DNA from: Zelonia costaricensis
Lineage: Eukaryota; Euglenozoa; Kinetoplastea; Trypanosomatida; Trypanosomatidae
Direction of reading: 5' to 3'
Assembly: GCA_030849075.1 (NCBI GenBank)
Contig: JASAOO010003527.1
Location: 29,822 to 93,821, forward strand
DNA length: 64,000 nt
Shown: one piece after another, positions 9,688-19,414 of the stretch
How the letters are laid out: every line of letters begins with the position of its first letter
How positions within the stretch are numbered: the first letter of the stretch is position 1
The notes under the pieces: model-generated
Seen by the model: the letters and a program-made list of their open reading frames with translations, nothing else
Told to the model about the DNA's origin: nothing
The model's database searches: none
Position numbers and translations under genes: made by a program

Positions 9688-10713
9688 TCAGTCCACGCGC
9701 CGGCGCTTGCGGCCGCGACGCTCGTACATGTTGTGGCCGGCGCCGCGCACCACCGGCGGGTCCAGCCACGTGCGCATGCGGTTGCACACGAACCGCCGCT
9801 CGCGCACCCCCTCAGCGTTCGTCGGGGCGCGCCGGTTGGCGTCGATGCGGGCCAGTGTGAGTGTCACGTTCGCCACAAGTCGCAGCGCCTTTGGGCGGAG
9901 CTGCGGCGGCAGGTTGGCCACCAAGTCACAGTTGCTGAGGAACCCCGTCGTCTTGATGGCAATGCCGCTGTCGTTGCCGCGCCGGCTGCCGAGCCTGGCG
10001 ACGTCGGCCGGGTCCATGATGGAGAGCTTGGCAACGCTGCCCGTGATGGCGAAGAGCTGCGAGGTGATGCCGGTGCCAAGGAAGGCGCACAGGTTCGGGC
10101 AGATGAGGGGCATCGAGCACTGAATGTACTCGAGGAAGGTTTGCTTTGCCATCTCGAGGTTCTCCAGCTCCTCGCACGCCTCAAGCACGCGGCTCAGTTC
10201 CTCTGGAGTCAGCTCCCGCCCAGCCGTCGTGGACGCGCAAGCCACCACCACCACCAGCAGCTGCGACGGAACGAGCTCGTCTAGCTGGGCAACGGCGGAA
10301 GTGAGGTCAACACTGTTTTGGATGATCTTCACCACCTTGGCGTACAAGACACTGTCAGACAAGAACATGGCGAGCTCGGGAAAGCGCGCGCTGTACTGCG
10401 CGCGCAGGAAGACGTGCACGCGGCCCTTCTCCACCTCGATGCGGAGAACCAGCGCGCTGCAGTCGGACACGTACTGGTACTCCGGATCGTCAGACGGGAT
10501 CGCGTTCTTGCCCTTACCGCTGGCCTGCTCGTAGTCGTTCAGACGACTCAGCATAGCGCTGAGGTAGGAGGAGCGCAGCAGCTTCGTCACCTCCGTCACG
10601 CTGCCGTAGCGCAGCGCGTCGTCGTCGCTAAGGAGAGCCGCCTCAGTCGCCTCGTACGCCGGAATCTCCTCCGGCACGACCACCGTCACGTGGGCATCGA
10701 ACCCCTCGTCCAT
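9688..10713 (-). CDS. PRP31: U4/U6 snRNP splicing factor PRP31
   Basis: A 341-residue nuclear protein that bridges U4 snRNA/15.5K and the U5 side of the tri-snRNP. In trypanosomatids it serves mainly trans-splicing. The NOSIC helical region is at about 100-150 (FPELAMFLSDSVLYAKVVKI). The Nop/PRP31 core is at about 195-320, with CPNLCAFLG, then the ITGSVAKLS segment, and LPPQLRPKALRLVANVTLTL matching the human L-P-P-D-L-R-R-K-A-x-R-L-V-A segment. A basic nuclear signal GRKRRRVD closes the protein. It is shorter than the human protein (499) because the C-terminal PRP31-specific domain is minimal. ATG at 10713 is supported by a clean T9 tract and AG 47 nt upstream. Confidence 0.94.
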   Translation of the reverse strand: MDEGFDAHVTVVVPEEIPAYEATEAALLSDDDALRYGSVTEVTKLLRSSYLSAMLSRLNDYEQASGKGKNAIPSDDPEYQYVSDCSALVLRIEVEKGRVHVFLRAQYSARFPELAMFLSDSVLYAKVVKIIQNSVDLTSAVAQLDELVPSQLLVVVVACASTTAGRELTPEELSRVLEACEELENLEMAKQTFLEYIQCSMPLICPNLCAFLGTGITSQLFAITGSVAKLSIMDPADVARLGSRRGNDSGIAIKTTGFLSNCDLVANLPPQLRPKALRLVANVTLTLARIDANRRAPTNAEGVRERRFVCNRMRTWLDPPVVRGAGHNMYERRGRKRRRVD

Positions 10714-10760
10714 CTCGACGGCTCGGCGGGGAGGGAGGCGGGGGGGGGGGAGGCGTCGTG

Positions 10761-10783
10761 CTCCAAAGCAGAAAAAAAAAGAG
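10761..10783 (-). promoter_or_regulatory. Predicted spliced-leader acceptor for PRP31
   Basis: On the minus strand, CTCTTTTTTTTTCTGCTTTGG is followed by the first AG at 10762-10761. This implies a 47-nt 5'UTR before the ATG at 10713. It has the standard layout of tract, short gap and AG. Confidence 0.7.
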
Positions 10784-11469
10784 AACTGTGAAGGCGAGAG
10801 GGTCTAGGCAGTACGCCAGCACGATGCCGCCTCGGGTGGGTGAAACAGCGCCCAGGACTGGTCCGTCGATGTGCACGAATGTGTGTGACGGGGAAGACGT
10901 GCGGCAGGTAGCACGAGTCTGTCTCCAGTGTTCGGCACTACGGTAGTCGAGGTCAACACCGAACAGGAATCACAGTTTGGGAAGGAGTTCGATGCGGTGC
11001 AGTTGGAGGCACGAGCAAGCACGGACGCAGCAGCAGGCAAATCCATTCATAAAACACGACACCGGTGTTCGCGCATCCGTCCTCGCTGCGGTACGCGCGG
11101 CCGTCAGCGGTACAGTGCATTGCGCAGTAAAGCCGCTTTTTTTTTTTCACCGATGAGAATGTCAAGGGCGGAGCGAAGTGGATGTGACGGGTAGTGGGCA
11201 TCATTCGGCGCCCCCTCCCCACCCCTCCCACGCCGTCCCCCCCATCGCTTGACAAATGATTTCCTTGCTTGCTTCTTTGCCTGTTCGCTTGGGTTGAGCT
11301 CCTCGCTGACGCACGTGGCGCGTGTTCAGGGGAAAAGGTGTAGTGTACATGCCCGCGTCAGTTTGGCGCACCGACGTGTGCGAGCGGTCACGACTGGGAG
11401 TCCGTCCTCTGACGCGCGTCTCTGCCGCGTGGCGCGGCGCACCGGTGTGGGTGGGCGTTGAGAAGGAGC
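10784..11469. other. Spacer, no gene seen
   Basis: Upstream of the PRP31 acceptor; it should hold the 3'UTR of the ankyrin protein gene. A plus-strand T11 run at 11137-11147 is not followed by a plausible plus-strand gene. Confidence 0.5.
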
Positions 11470-12699
11470 CTACGCTTTGGAAGGGGCGCGGACGGGCATC
11501 AGGGAGCTTTGCTGCAGCCGGCGCTCCGCTAGCTTCCAATCCGTGCGGCGGCGAAGGAGGTTGGCACGGCGCCTCTCGTCATCCCCCTTCTCCGTGAACT
11601 GCTTCTTGGCGAGCTGGTAGGCCGCGTACGCTGCCGCCTCCTCGAGCAGCAAGCGCAGCTCTGCCTCCCCGCCCGTTTTCGCATTGCCACCCTGCATGAG
11701 AGCGGCGCTGCACTCCCGGGGCTTCACAAGCCCGCGCTCCACGAGGATGCGCCACGCTGCGGGCTGCGCCGCATTAATGACGTGGTCCATCACCGTCCTC
11801 GACGACCCCACGACGGACTCGGCGACGATGTAGCCGAGATCCACGAGTCGGCTGAACAGGAAGCACTGCGCCGCAGACATGCGCTGGTCCAGCGGCAGTG
11901 TGGCCTCGAGTACCGCCGGCAGCGCGGCACGCAGTGCGGCCGCCACGTCGAAGTCAAAGGCGATCGGCAGCGCCCCCGCTGCTGTGCCGTCGCACTCGAG
12001 CGCGTCCAGCAGCACCGCGAGGAGACGCACGTTCTGCTCCGTCGCGGCTGTTGTCCACACCTGCGGCGGCTCTGCCTCACCACACGCCGCGTCGACGAGC
12101 TCGCGGTAGAGCGGGACGAGGTACCGCACCACCGCCAACTGTCGGGCGCTGTGGGCGAGAAAGAGAGTCGATCGGCCGGCGAGGCCGGAGCGCTGGCCCG
12201 ACGCGGCGGGCGACTCGGGCTGGGTCGGGTCCAGCGGCTGGGCGCCGAGGTCGCTCAGCAGGCGAACGCACTCGACGTGACCGTGCCGCGCGGCGAGGTG
12301 GATGGGCAAGAGGCCGGCCGCGTTTGCCTCGTCGATGGCGCACCCGCACTCCGTGGAGAGGACGCCGAGCATGGCGGAAAGGCCGAGGCTCGCCGCCACG
12401 TGCGCGGCGCCGTTACCGGCGGCGTCGCGGAGGCGCGGGATCTGGGCGGCGTCGATGTTCGGCGGCGCGGCGACTTCCACGTCGAGGCCCTTGTCCGGCC
12501 CCCCGCCCGCAAGGGAGCGAATCTGCCGCACCAACCGGATGCGCCGCATGCCGGGGCTCACGTCGAAGGGGTTGTCGCCGCGCACAACGATGAGCAGCGC
12601 AGCGAGGTCGTTGGCGGCGACGATATCGAACAAGTTGCGCGGCGGAAGCTTGAATGCCGGCGCGGCAACCTCTGGCGGCGCCTCGACCATGTTTGCCAT
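11470..12699 (-). CDS. Ankyrin-repeat protein
   Basis: A 409-residue cytosolic protein with at least two recognisable ankyrin repeats at about 92-157. The repeat hallmarks are GNGAAHVAASLG and GLLPIHLAARHGHVECVRLL. A degenerate third repeat (GRSTLFLAHSARQLAVVRYL) lies at about residues 173-195. Residues 1-90 and 200-360 are helical without a recognised domain. The C-terminus (about 355-400) is a basic coiled coil (EKGDDERRRANLLRRR). Ankyrin repeats mediate protein binding; the partner cannot be inferred. ATG at 12699 is the first in frame; a second ATG lies three codons in (MVEAPPEV). I cannot assign an orthologue name. Confidence 0.8.
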   Translation of the reverse strand: MANMVEAPPEVAAPAFKLPPRNLFDIVAANDLAALLIVVRGDNPFDVSPGMRRIRLVRQIRSLAGGGPDKGLDVEVAAPPNIDAAQIPRLRDAAGNGAAHVAASLGLSAMLGVLSTECGCAIDEANAAGLLPIHLAARHGHVECVRLLSDLGAQPLDPTQPESPAASGQRSGLAGRSTLFLAHSARQLAVVRYLVPLYRELVDAACGEAEPPQVWTTAATEQNVRLLAVLLDALECDGTAAGALPIAFDFDVAAALRAALPAVLEATLPLDQRMSAAQCFLFSRLVDLGYIVAESVVGSSRTVMDHVINAAQPAAWRILVERGLVKPRECSAALMQGGNAKTGGEAELRLLLEEAAAYAAYQLAKKQFTEKGDDERRRANLLRRRTDWKLAERRLQQSSLMPVRAPSKA

Positions 12700-13353
12700 T
12701 CACTCGTGAGAAGCACTCCGCGGCGCGCCTCGCGACGGCACCGAGAACGGTGGATATCCGTTGCAGTACCTCCGCCCTCCTCGCCGCGTTGCTCTCACAA
12801 CTCGTGTGCGGCGTGAGGGAATCGCGCCCCGGGGAGTGAGCTAGGGGACACGAAGTGCGTCAGCGAGCGGCTTGAGTGACAACAGGTCAGTGCTAGTTGA
12901 GCACGCGTTGCGGTTCTGTCAGCGATTTTGTGACATCGGCGGGTGGGGCGGTCATGAAGGTGATGTAGTGTGTAGGCGTGCGTACCCGAGTCCCGGCAAC
13001 GCGACGCACAAGTTGCGCACGGATAGATACAAGGGGGAAGTGCAGGAATGGGAAGAGGTTGCAGTAGAGAGCTGCGAGGCACTAGTCTCCTCTCCACCAC
13101 GTGAGGGAGATGCGCCAAGGAAACACATCCCAGCCACTCGAGCATTGCGAGTACACAGAGTCATCGAGGTGGGCCACATCCTGCCTCATGAGGGCTGCGT
13201 CTTCGTATGTTTTTCTTGCCCTCCTTCCTTGTGGCGGCAGTACGAGCACTGAAGGGAGCAAGCACCGGTGCGCCGAGAGAAGCCCGAAAGGCAAAAGCGG
13301 CAAGTCTTCCTTGTGGCTCGACGGAACGGGGAGGAGAGGGGAGGGTGCCTTTA
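12700..13353. other. Spacer, no gene seen
   Basis: About 0.65 kb. It has no simple repeats of note and no plausible coding frame. It should contain the 3'UTR of the Iwr1-like gene. Confidence 0.5.
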
Positions 13354-14319
13354 TCAGTCGTCCGTCCCCCAGCCGCTGCTGAGGCTTCGCTCGCTGTAGC
13401 CGTCTTCGCAGAACATGCCGTAGGTGTGCCGCGAAGCTGCCTGGTGCTCGACTCGTCGCCTGGTGGAAGAAGTGGAAACGTCGGCGGCGCACTCGGCGTG
13501 CCGCTGGCCTTCCGAGTCGGCGCTGGGGTCATCGACATCGTCCGGGTAGTCGTTGCCGGAGAAGTCCTCCGCGTTGCTGTCGTACTCGTCGTCTTTGCGG
13601 TGGTCGGGGTAGCAGTAGAGGTCCGCCGTCGCCTCGCCCGCCGCCTCCACGCAGAGGTCCTCGTCGAACTCCTGCAGCAGCCGCCACATCGTGCCGTCTG
13701 CGTCGCCTCCCACCACGCCCCACGGCGACGGCCCACTCTCCACTACCGCGGCGACGGCAGCCGTGACGTCGGAGACGCGCGTGGTGCGGCGCTGCGGGGC
13801 CAGAAAGTAACACGGCACCCCCGCCGCGTCGGCGTCACGCTCGCGCTTGAGGAGGCTCGCCTCGACCGGCAGCGGTGCGGCTTCCGTCACGGCGAAGTCG
13901 CCGAACGCCTCCACCAACGCGTCGGTCTCGGTGGCCCGGGCGTCGAGCACAAAGAGATCTGCCGCGGCAGCGCTGCTGCTGCCGACGTCGCCACACTCGA
14001 TGACGACGCACGGCCCCGCCAGTGTCACCCGCTCCACCACCCGCGCCTGCGTTTGGGGCGCCGCTGGCCCGGGTCCGCCTGCGGGCACCGTTGAAACCCC
14101 GGCGCGGCGTAGGCGGCGGAAGAGGAGGTTGGTGCGGGCGGCGAAGGCATGGTGCAGGAGGGCGGGCGGGGCACCCATCGCTGCCGTGTCCCAGCGCACG
14201 CGAACGTGGGTAGACTGCGGCGCCTCTTCCACGAAGCCCTCACGACCGCGCTTGCGGCCCACCTTCAGGTACACGCGCGGTGCCGCCTCCGCGACCACAT
14301 CCAGTGGACGAGGATCCAT
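13354..14319 (-). CDS. Iwr1/SLC7A6OS-like RNA polymerase nuclear-import factor
   Basis: A 321-residue protein with the two hallmarks of the Iwr1/SLC7A6OS family, which accompanies assembled RNA polymerase II into the nucleus. Near the N-terminus is the strand-plus-basic motif RVYLKVGRKRGRE (residues 15-27), like the L-R-V-K-R-K-R opening of SLC7A6OS. At about 243-262 lies the family motif DDEYDSNAEDFSGNDYPDD, equivalent to the D-S-N-x-E-(N/D)-x-x-x-N-(D/E)-Y-P-(D/E) box. The middle is Ala-rich. The tail is acidic and Ser-rich (DVDDPSADSE). The start is placed at MDPRPLDVVA (ATG at 14319) because the family begins close to the basic motif. An ATG 13 codons upstream (14358) is an alternative. 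Confidence 0.78.
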   Translation of the reverse strand: MDPRPLDVVAEAAPRVYLKVGRKRGREGFVEEAPQSTHVRVRWDTAAMGAPPALLHHAFAARTNLLFRRLRRAGVSTVPAGGPGPAAPQTQARVVERVTLAGPCVVIECGDVGSSSAAAADLFVLDARATETDALVEAFGDFAVTEAAPLPVEASLLKRERDADAAGVPCYFLAPQRRTTRVSDVTAAVAAVVESGPSPWGVVGGDADGTMWRLLQEFDEDLCVEAAGEATADLYCYPDHRKDDEYDSNAEDFSGNDYPDDVDDPSADSEGQRHAECAADVSTSSTRRRVEHQAASRHTYGMFCEDGYSERSLSSGWGTDD

Positions 14320-15582
14320 CGTGGGCGGTGATATGTTAAAAGCTCTGACTGGACCCAAACCGCGTTGACCCAGAGCCGCTTGCCAGGCAATTGGGAGAGA
14401 GGACTAAGTGAAAGGCGCCCTTGTGTCTGAACGCTGCCACACTCTTGTCAGGAGCGCCAGCGGCAGTTGTGGTGCCCTGTGACCCCGCGTTGGGGTCTCG
14501 CTGCAGGAGCCACTCAAACAAAAAAAACAGGAGCGAACGTTGGCGGAGACACCCAATCAATAAGGCGGGCGAGTGGCAGAGCGAAGCGTGACAAACGTGA
14601 CGAATGCAGAGAGTTGAGGCGGGGAAGTGGTGCCGCAGGGGCGATCCGCAGGGAGCGGCTTTTGCAGAGCGTCTCCGTGCTCAATGAGCAGCTCGCGTGC
14701 GGCACCGTTGGGTGTGTGTTTTTGTGTTGCGCGGGGAGTCCCGGCTCGTGGGGAGGTCCGCAAGTCGGCTGCTCGAAGCGTCGCAACGGTAGCAGCAATG
14801 GCACAGCCGCCTCTCTCTCTTCGGGTGTCGAGTGCTGCTGCGTGTTGAGGTGGCAGGCGCTTGCTTTGGTGTGCATTCGTCGAAGTCCCTCCGCGTTGAT
14901 GCGGGCGTTGCATCGTGATAGCTTGAAAGGGGAGGGGTGGGAGTTACCTGTGCGACTTTCACTGACGCACGTGTCGAGGCGCGGCTAAAGAAAAAGGCAG
15001 TTGGAAGACTGGCGGAGGGGGAGGGGGAGGGGGAGGGGGAGGGGGGGGGGTGACAACCGCAACGCGGCGCGGCGTTTAACACTACAAAAGAAAACTTGAG
15101 CCCAATTTCTGGCCGGCCGACCCCCGTCCCCCTTCCCTGCACTCCCTTCCCCGTACGCACTGACAGCAGGCCACGAGCAAGTGCACACTTTTCAGCACAT
15201 GCAGCCGACAGCCTTGCGCACTCACAGTGCGGCGTCATTCTACGTGTGCGCCACCGTCTGCGCCATCTCCTTTTCTTTTCGTTTCAGCGAAGCAGGAATA
15301 TGTCAATGGAAACACTCACACAGGGGAGAAAAGAAGAACACGTGGACCCGTGTGGGAAACACAAAAGGAAGCGACAGACACTGGGATTGACACACACACA
15401 CACAGTGGAAAGCGAATGGGGAGGAGGAGAGAGGAAAACTGGCGTGCGCCCTGTTCGAGTTCGCACGGGGAGCGGGGAAGGACAGCCGAAACGGCGAGCT
15501 CGCGTCGCGTGAGAGTGGCAAAGGCGGCGAAGGTGCACGTTGCAGCGGACGCACCGCTGCCAGCGCCGCCTGACCGCATCTC
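14320..15582. other. Spacer with G-rich tract
   Basis: About 1.26 kb without a gene. It contains an A8 (minus-strand T8) at 14520-14527, which is a possible acceptor tract for the Iwr1-like gene, and the (AGGGGG)n tract at 15016-15050. A CA run lies at about 15391-15404. Confidence 0.5.
15016..15050. repeat. (AGGGGG)n tract, potential G-quadruplex
   Basis: Five runs of four or more G separated by single A, ending in G10, on the plus strand. The minus-strand transcript would read C-rich here, so a quadruplex could form in the non-template DNA rather than in the main RNA. Confidence 0.85.
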
Positions 15583-16917
15583 TCAGCTCCCCTTGCGATT
15601 CGCTGCAGCGCCGCCGCCCTGACCATCGGACTTGCTCCCCAGGGCAGCCTCCTTCACCGCGGCCGACGGTGCGTTGAGCGGCATGAAGTCTGTCGTGCGC
15701 GGGCGCTGACAGCTTGTCACGATGGCGACAGTACCACTCACGACGCTGCAGATCGTCATGCCGAGCAGCAGGCACATGTTGAAGCCGGTGGTGGCGGAGA
15801 AGTGGCCGACAAAGTAGTCCTCGCAGCTCGTCAGCTGCGCGGTCGGCTCCTCCTTGAAATTCCTCGCGGCGAGCAAGCAGGCAGTGGAGAAGGTCGGCTG
15901 CTCAGCCTCCAGGTCGATGTCGGAGGCGACTGTACCACACTGCGCCAACGCGTCGTTTGTGATGGTCTCCAGCACGTCCGGTTCCCCGTGCCGGCGCTGC
16001 CGCCGCACGGCCGTGCCGTCGGCCCGCGTGACAAAGCACAGAGATCTCCACAGAGTCTCGTTTGTGAGCCACTCGCCTTCGCTGATGCCCAGATCTGACG
16101 TGTTGGTCACACAGCACGTACTGAAGCCCGAGCACGCAAACTTGCGCTCCAGTGTGCAGTGCTCGTCCGACTCCTCCATGCGCTTGGCGAGCAGGAGGAG
16201 GTCCTTCACAGTCTCGTCCTGCCACGTGCGCAGCTGCCCGCCGCCAACGACGCTGGCGAGGAAGCAGAAGAGCCCCACAGACAGGAGCAGCGCCAAGGTG
16301 CCGTAGCCCACCAGCCACGTTGCTTGCCGCCGCCGCTCCGCACTCGCCAGCACCCACACGCCAACGCCGCTCAGTAGCAGTGCTGGTGGCAACATCGCGT
16401 CAAGTCCGTTTTGCAGCTTGCTCACCACATCCGGCATCCACGACTCAGGCAGCTCCGCCCCCTCCGTCGCGGCGACAACGTCCACAACAGCAACGCCAAT
16501 GCGGTCGGCAAGATCGGTGGTTAGGTGCGGCGCGATGAAGACGGCTGTGACGAGGCCGACCAGCGAGATGGAGAAGAGGATGAGGGCCGACATGAGGGCC
16601 ATCCCGGGCTCCGTCAGGGAATACTGGAACGCCTGCGCAAAGATGGCACCACAGCCACGAAACCGTGACATTGCAGTCGCCGACGACGAGGTGGGGAACG
16701 CAGAGGGGGCCGTCATCAACACAACCTCGTCGTCTCCCACAGTGGACGCGTTGCCGCGCGAAGAGTAGCTTTCTGGACGGCGCTGTTGGTGGGGCGACCA
16801 CGCAACACACACCACTACCGGGTCACTCTCCGACTCCTTCGTAGCAGCCGGTGATGCTGCGCTGCGGCGGCCATCACCGCCTGCGGCGCGTCCGCCTTTC
16901 CCGTCCGATGCCAACAT
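15583..16917 (-). CDS. Tetraspanin-like four-TM protein (copy 1)
   Basis: A 444-residue membrane protein. A 95-residue polar N-terminus precedes TM1 (about 107-129), TM2 (174-192) and TM3 (204-224). Then comes a large Cys-rich ectodomain (about 225-377) and TM4 (378-402). The ectodomain holds C262-SGFST-C268-C269 plus other Cys (C254, C294, C327, C347, C365). This recalls the CCG-type large extracellular loop of tetraspanins. The order 3 TM, large loop, TM4 also fits, though the glycine after CC is Val. Two N-glycosylation sequons (NTS 272, NET 286) sit in the loop. ATG at 16917 has a polypyrimidine tract and AG 20 nt upstream, supporting the long N-terminus. It neighbours a similar gene at 18460-19389. 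Confidence 0.7.
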   Translation of the reverse strand: MLASDGKGGRAAGGDGRRSAASPAATKESESDPVVVCVAWSPHQQRRPESYSSRGNASTVGDDEVVLMTAPSAFPTSSSATAMSRFRGCGAIFAQAFQYSLTEPGMALMSALILFSISLVGLVTAVFIAPHLTTDLADRIGVAVVDVVAATEGAELPESWMPDVVSKLQNGLDAMLPPALLLSGVGVWVLASAERRRQATWLVGYGTLALLLSVGLFCFLASVVGGGQLRTWQDETVKDLLLLAKRMEESDEHCTLERKFACSGFSTCCVTNTSDLGISEGEWLTNETLWRSLCFVTRADGTAVRRQRRHGEPDVLETITNDALAQCGTVASDIDLEAEQPTFSTACLLAARNFKEEPTAQLTSCEDYFVGHFSATTGFNMCLLLGMTICSVVSGTVAIVTSCQRPRTTDFMPLNAPSAAVKEAALGSKSDGQGGGAAANRKGS

Positions 16918-16937
16918 CAGCGGGCTAGCGTAGCCAC

Positions 16938-16977
16938 CTTACGAGACAGAAAGTGGACGTGGCGAGGAAAAAAAAAA
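16938..16977 (-). promoter_or_regulatory. Predicted spliced-leader acceptor for tetraspanin-like copy 1
   Basis: A T10 tract (plus-strand A run 16968-16977), then pyrimidine-rich sequence, then the first AG at 16939-16938. The implied 5'UTR is 20 nt to the ATG at 16917. Confidence 0.65.
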
Positions 16978-18459
16978 GCTCAGGTGTGCGTTCACGAACG
17001 CGAAAACCGCCCCGGCACGTCAGCGAAGCCGAACTGCGGGTGAGTTGGAGGTGCCCACAGTGCGTCCAGCGGCAAGTGGGCAGAGAGCAGAGAGAGGGGA
17101 GCCGTGGACGTGCCACAGCACCTCGACCCTAAACGTAGCACGGGATAGGCACGGGGGGGGGGGTCAAAGCGACGCGAGAGGAATCACTACGGCACAAGGA
17201 AGTGGCAAAGTGCAAGCACGGTTGGTGCCCTACAGGCGGTAGCTGGGAAAGAGAGCCTACGCACCGGGCCAGGACCAACTCTGCGAATTGAAACACTTCG
17301 TACACACACACACACACAACAGAAAAAAAAGAACAATGCTGAAGTCAGGAAGAAGCGTGGTGGAGTCACGAGATTCACGCAGAGCGCTTCTTGTGTGATG
17401 AGCTTGCGCGGTGCCGAGGGAGGGAGGAGGGGGGGGGGGGGGCAGCGGCCAAGACTGTGAGTCACGTCACTGCGGACAGAAACACTAACGGAGATGAAAG
17501 AAAAAAAGACAGTGCACACTAAACACAACAAAAGGGAAAGGAGAACCACGCAACGCAAATGCGTGCACACGCGTCGTTGTAGTCACAGCTGAAGTGGGGT
17601 CGCCAACCGACGAAAGAAACGAAAATAGCGGAAAGCAGAGGATGGCACTGAACAAGATGAGCGGCGCGGCAATCTCGGTGCACTTACCGCCTCGAGGGGG
17701 ACGAGCGACCGACGGGCTCTGCGCGTTGTGTGGTGCGGCGCGACGTGGTGTGCCGGGGATGTGCACCGGCGCGCAGCAGCACCGAGGAGACGCAGCGCTC
17801 GCCCTAGGACTATCTTTTTTATGGATGGGATGCCGTGCGAGAGGGGTATAGCAGAGACGCTCACGTCGAGGCACCGGGTCAGCTCGGGGCGTGAGGGCCA
17901 CTTTCAATGAGGACACACGTGGCGCTGTGGAAAGTGCGAGTTCTTGTGTCACAGCAGCAGCACAGCGAGTGAGAGAGAGCGGATCAGCCGCGTGCACTAT
18001 TCTGGCGTAGGAGGACAGAGTGCAGCCGGCGCTGGGTGGGATGCGTCGGGGTGATGCGGCGTGGGGCGTAAGACGGAGAGGAGGACAGCACAGGGGTACA
18101 TTGAGGTTCGATAGGCGATGCACTGCATGACGGCGATTAAAGAGATTCACAGCGCGCGCCGCAAACCCGGACGCGACGCAGGCACGATGCCGCAGCGCCA
18201 CCTCGCTGGTCGATTGTTCCTTTTGGGGAGCTTCTCCCGATGAGCGATGCGATCGTTTGGGGAAGACAGCGCGGCGGGAGCACGGCGAGAATAACTAAGC
18301 AGCAAAGCTCAGGGTGAGGAAAAAAAAAAGGGGAGCGCATCGGCGCATAACAACGCCTCATCCCCTCCCCCACCGCATGCTTTGGGTGCTGCGTTCGTGA
18401 ATGCCGTGTCCTCCAAAGTGCGCGGTGGACTTCAGCCGCGAGAGGGTCCTGTCTCGCGA
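16978..18459. other. Spacer, no gene seen
   Basis: About 1.5 kb between the two tetraspanin-like genes. Minus-strand T tracts lie at 17323-17330 and 18320-18329 without a following plausible gene. A short CA run lies at 17302-17318 and a G13 run near 17430-17442. One minus-strand frame (17485-18201) is long, but its composition is low-complexity and Arg/Ser/Pro-rich, so it is not called. Confidence 0.5.
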
Positions 18460-19389
18460 TCAAAAGCGGTGGTGCATCCGGTTGTCCATGGCCGGCGCAC
18501 CGCACGACCGGATCAGCGCAACAGCGACGCAAAGAAACTCGAGCGCCGCCAACGCAAGCGGCAGCGGTGCAACGACGAGGTCCAGCCGCACTCGGTTTTG
18601 CAGCGGCCGCGCGCAGGTGCGCCTTTCCATGCCGGCATCGAGCGTGCACGCAGAGGCGCAGGTTCGCCGGGGCCAGTCCACCACCTGCAGCGTCGTCGGG
18701 TCGTACGTCGTGCCGTTGGCGGCCTGAAGGAAGCAAGCCTTGTTGCCGGCTGCAGCCGACGTCGTCATTCCCTCGTCTAGGGGGGCACTGCGGCAGCAAT
18801 TGCCGTCGCGCCAACCAGAGCACCGCAGCCGGCGCTGCGTGGCGCACGCCTCCGCCGGTCTCGTCTCCACAACGTCAAGCCAGCGCGCCTCGAGCCGCGC
18901 CTCACTCCGGCGGTTCGTCACGGCCGTGTACGTCGCTGCCGCACCGCACACCACGGCGTAGAGGAGCGCGAGCGCCAAGAATCCGCGCAGAAGGCGGGTG
19001 CGACTGGTGGTCAGCCAATTGGCCGCGCAGGCAAGGGCAGTCAGGGGCAACACCACCGCCGTCACCACAAGTGTGACGGTGCGGCGGCTGGGGCACACAG
19101 AGCTGCACGACGGAAACGCCTCCGACACGCAGAGGCCTCCGTGAACAAGGAGCGAAATTGCAATGAGCTCGGCTGCGAACAGCATCGAAGAGATGGCGAG
19201 GCAGTATTTCTGCAAGCACTGCCGCGTGGGGTACTGGTTGCGGCGGGGCGTGCCGTTGATCAGCGTGTACACGTCGTTCACCCAGTCCACATCGTCCACG
19301 GACTCCTCCATCTCCATCGCGGTGCTAGGGGAGTGGGCACCCACGCCATCCAGACCCTCCGGAAGGTGAGTGCGGTCCAAGATGCTCAT
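18460..19389 (-). CDS. Tetraspanin-like four-TM protein (copy 2)
   Basis: A 309-residue membrane protein with TM1 at about 63-84, TM2 at 104-124, TM3 at 134-155, a Cys-rich loop at 156-268 and TM4 at 270-294. The loop contains C190-SGWRDGN-C198-C199, the same CSG...CC arrangement as in the neighbour at 15583-16917, and further Cys at 182, 219, 244, 248 and 259. The shared topology and motif with little other identity suggest an old tandem duplication. One sequon (NGT, 225) lies in the loop and another (NGT, 45) in the N-terminal tail. The start MSILDRTHLP (ATG at 19389) is chosen because a T7 tract and AG lie 8 nt upstream; the open frame beyond it crosses that tract. Confidence 0.7.
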   Translation of the reverse strand: MSILDRTHLPEGLDGVGAHSPSTAMEMEESVDDVDWVNDVYTLINGTPRRNQYPTRQCLQKYCLAISSMLFAAELIAISLLVHGGLCVSEAFPSCSSVCPSRRTVTLVVTAVVLPLTALACAANWLTTSRTRLLRGFLALALLYAVVCGAAATYTAVTNRRSEARLEARWLDVVETRPAEACATQRRLRCSGWRDGNCCRSAPLDEGMTTSAAAGNKACFLQAANGTTYDPTTLQVVDWPRRTCASACTLDAGMERRTCARPLQNRVRLDLVVAPLPLALAALEFLCVAVALIRSCGAPAMDNRMHHRF

Positions 19390-19397
19390 CTTCACAG

Positions 19398-19414
19398 CTA
19401 CGAAAAAAAGGAGA
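19398..19414 (-). promoter_or_regulatory. Predicted spliced-leader acceptor for tetraspanin-like copy 2
   Basis: On the minus strand, TCTCCTTTTTTTCGT is followed by AG (19399-19398). The implied 5'UTR is only 8 nt. It rules out the 89 upstream in-frame codons. Confidence 0.65.
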
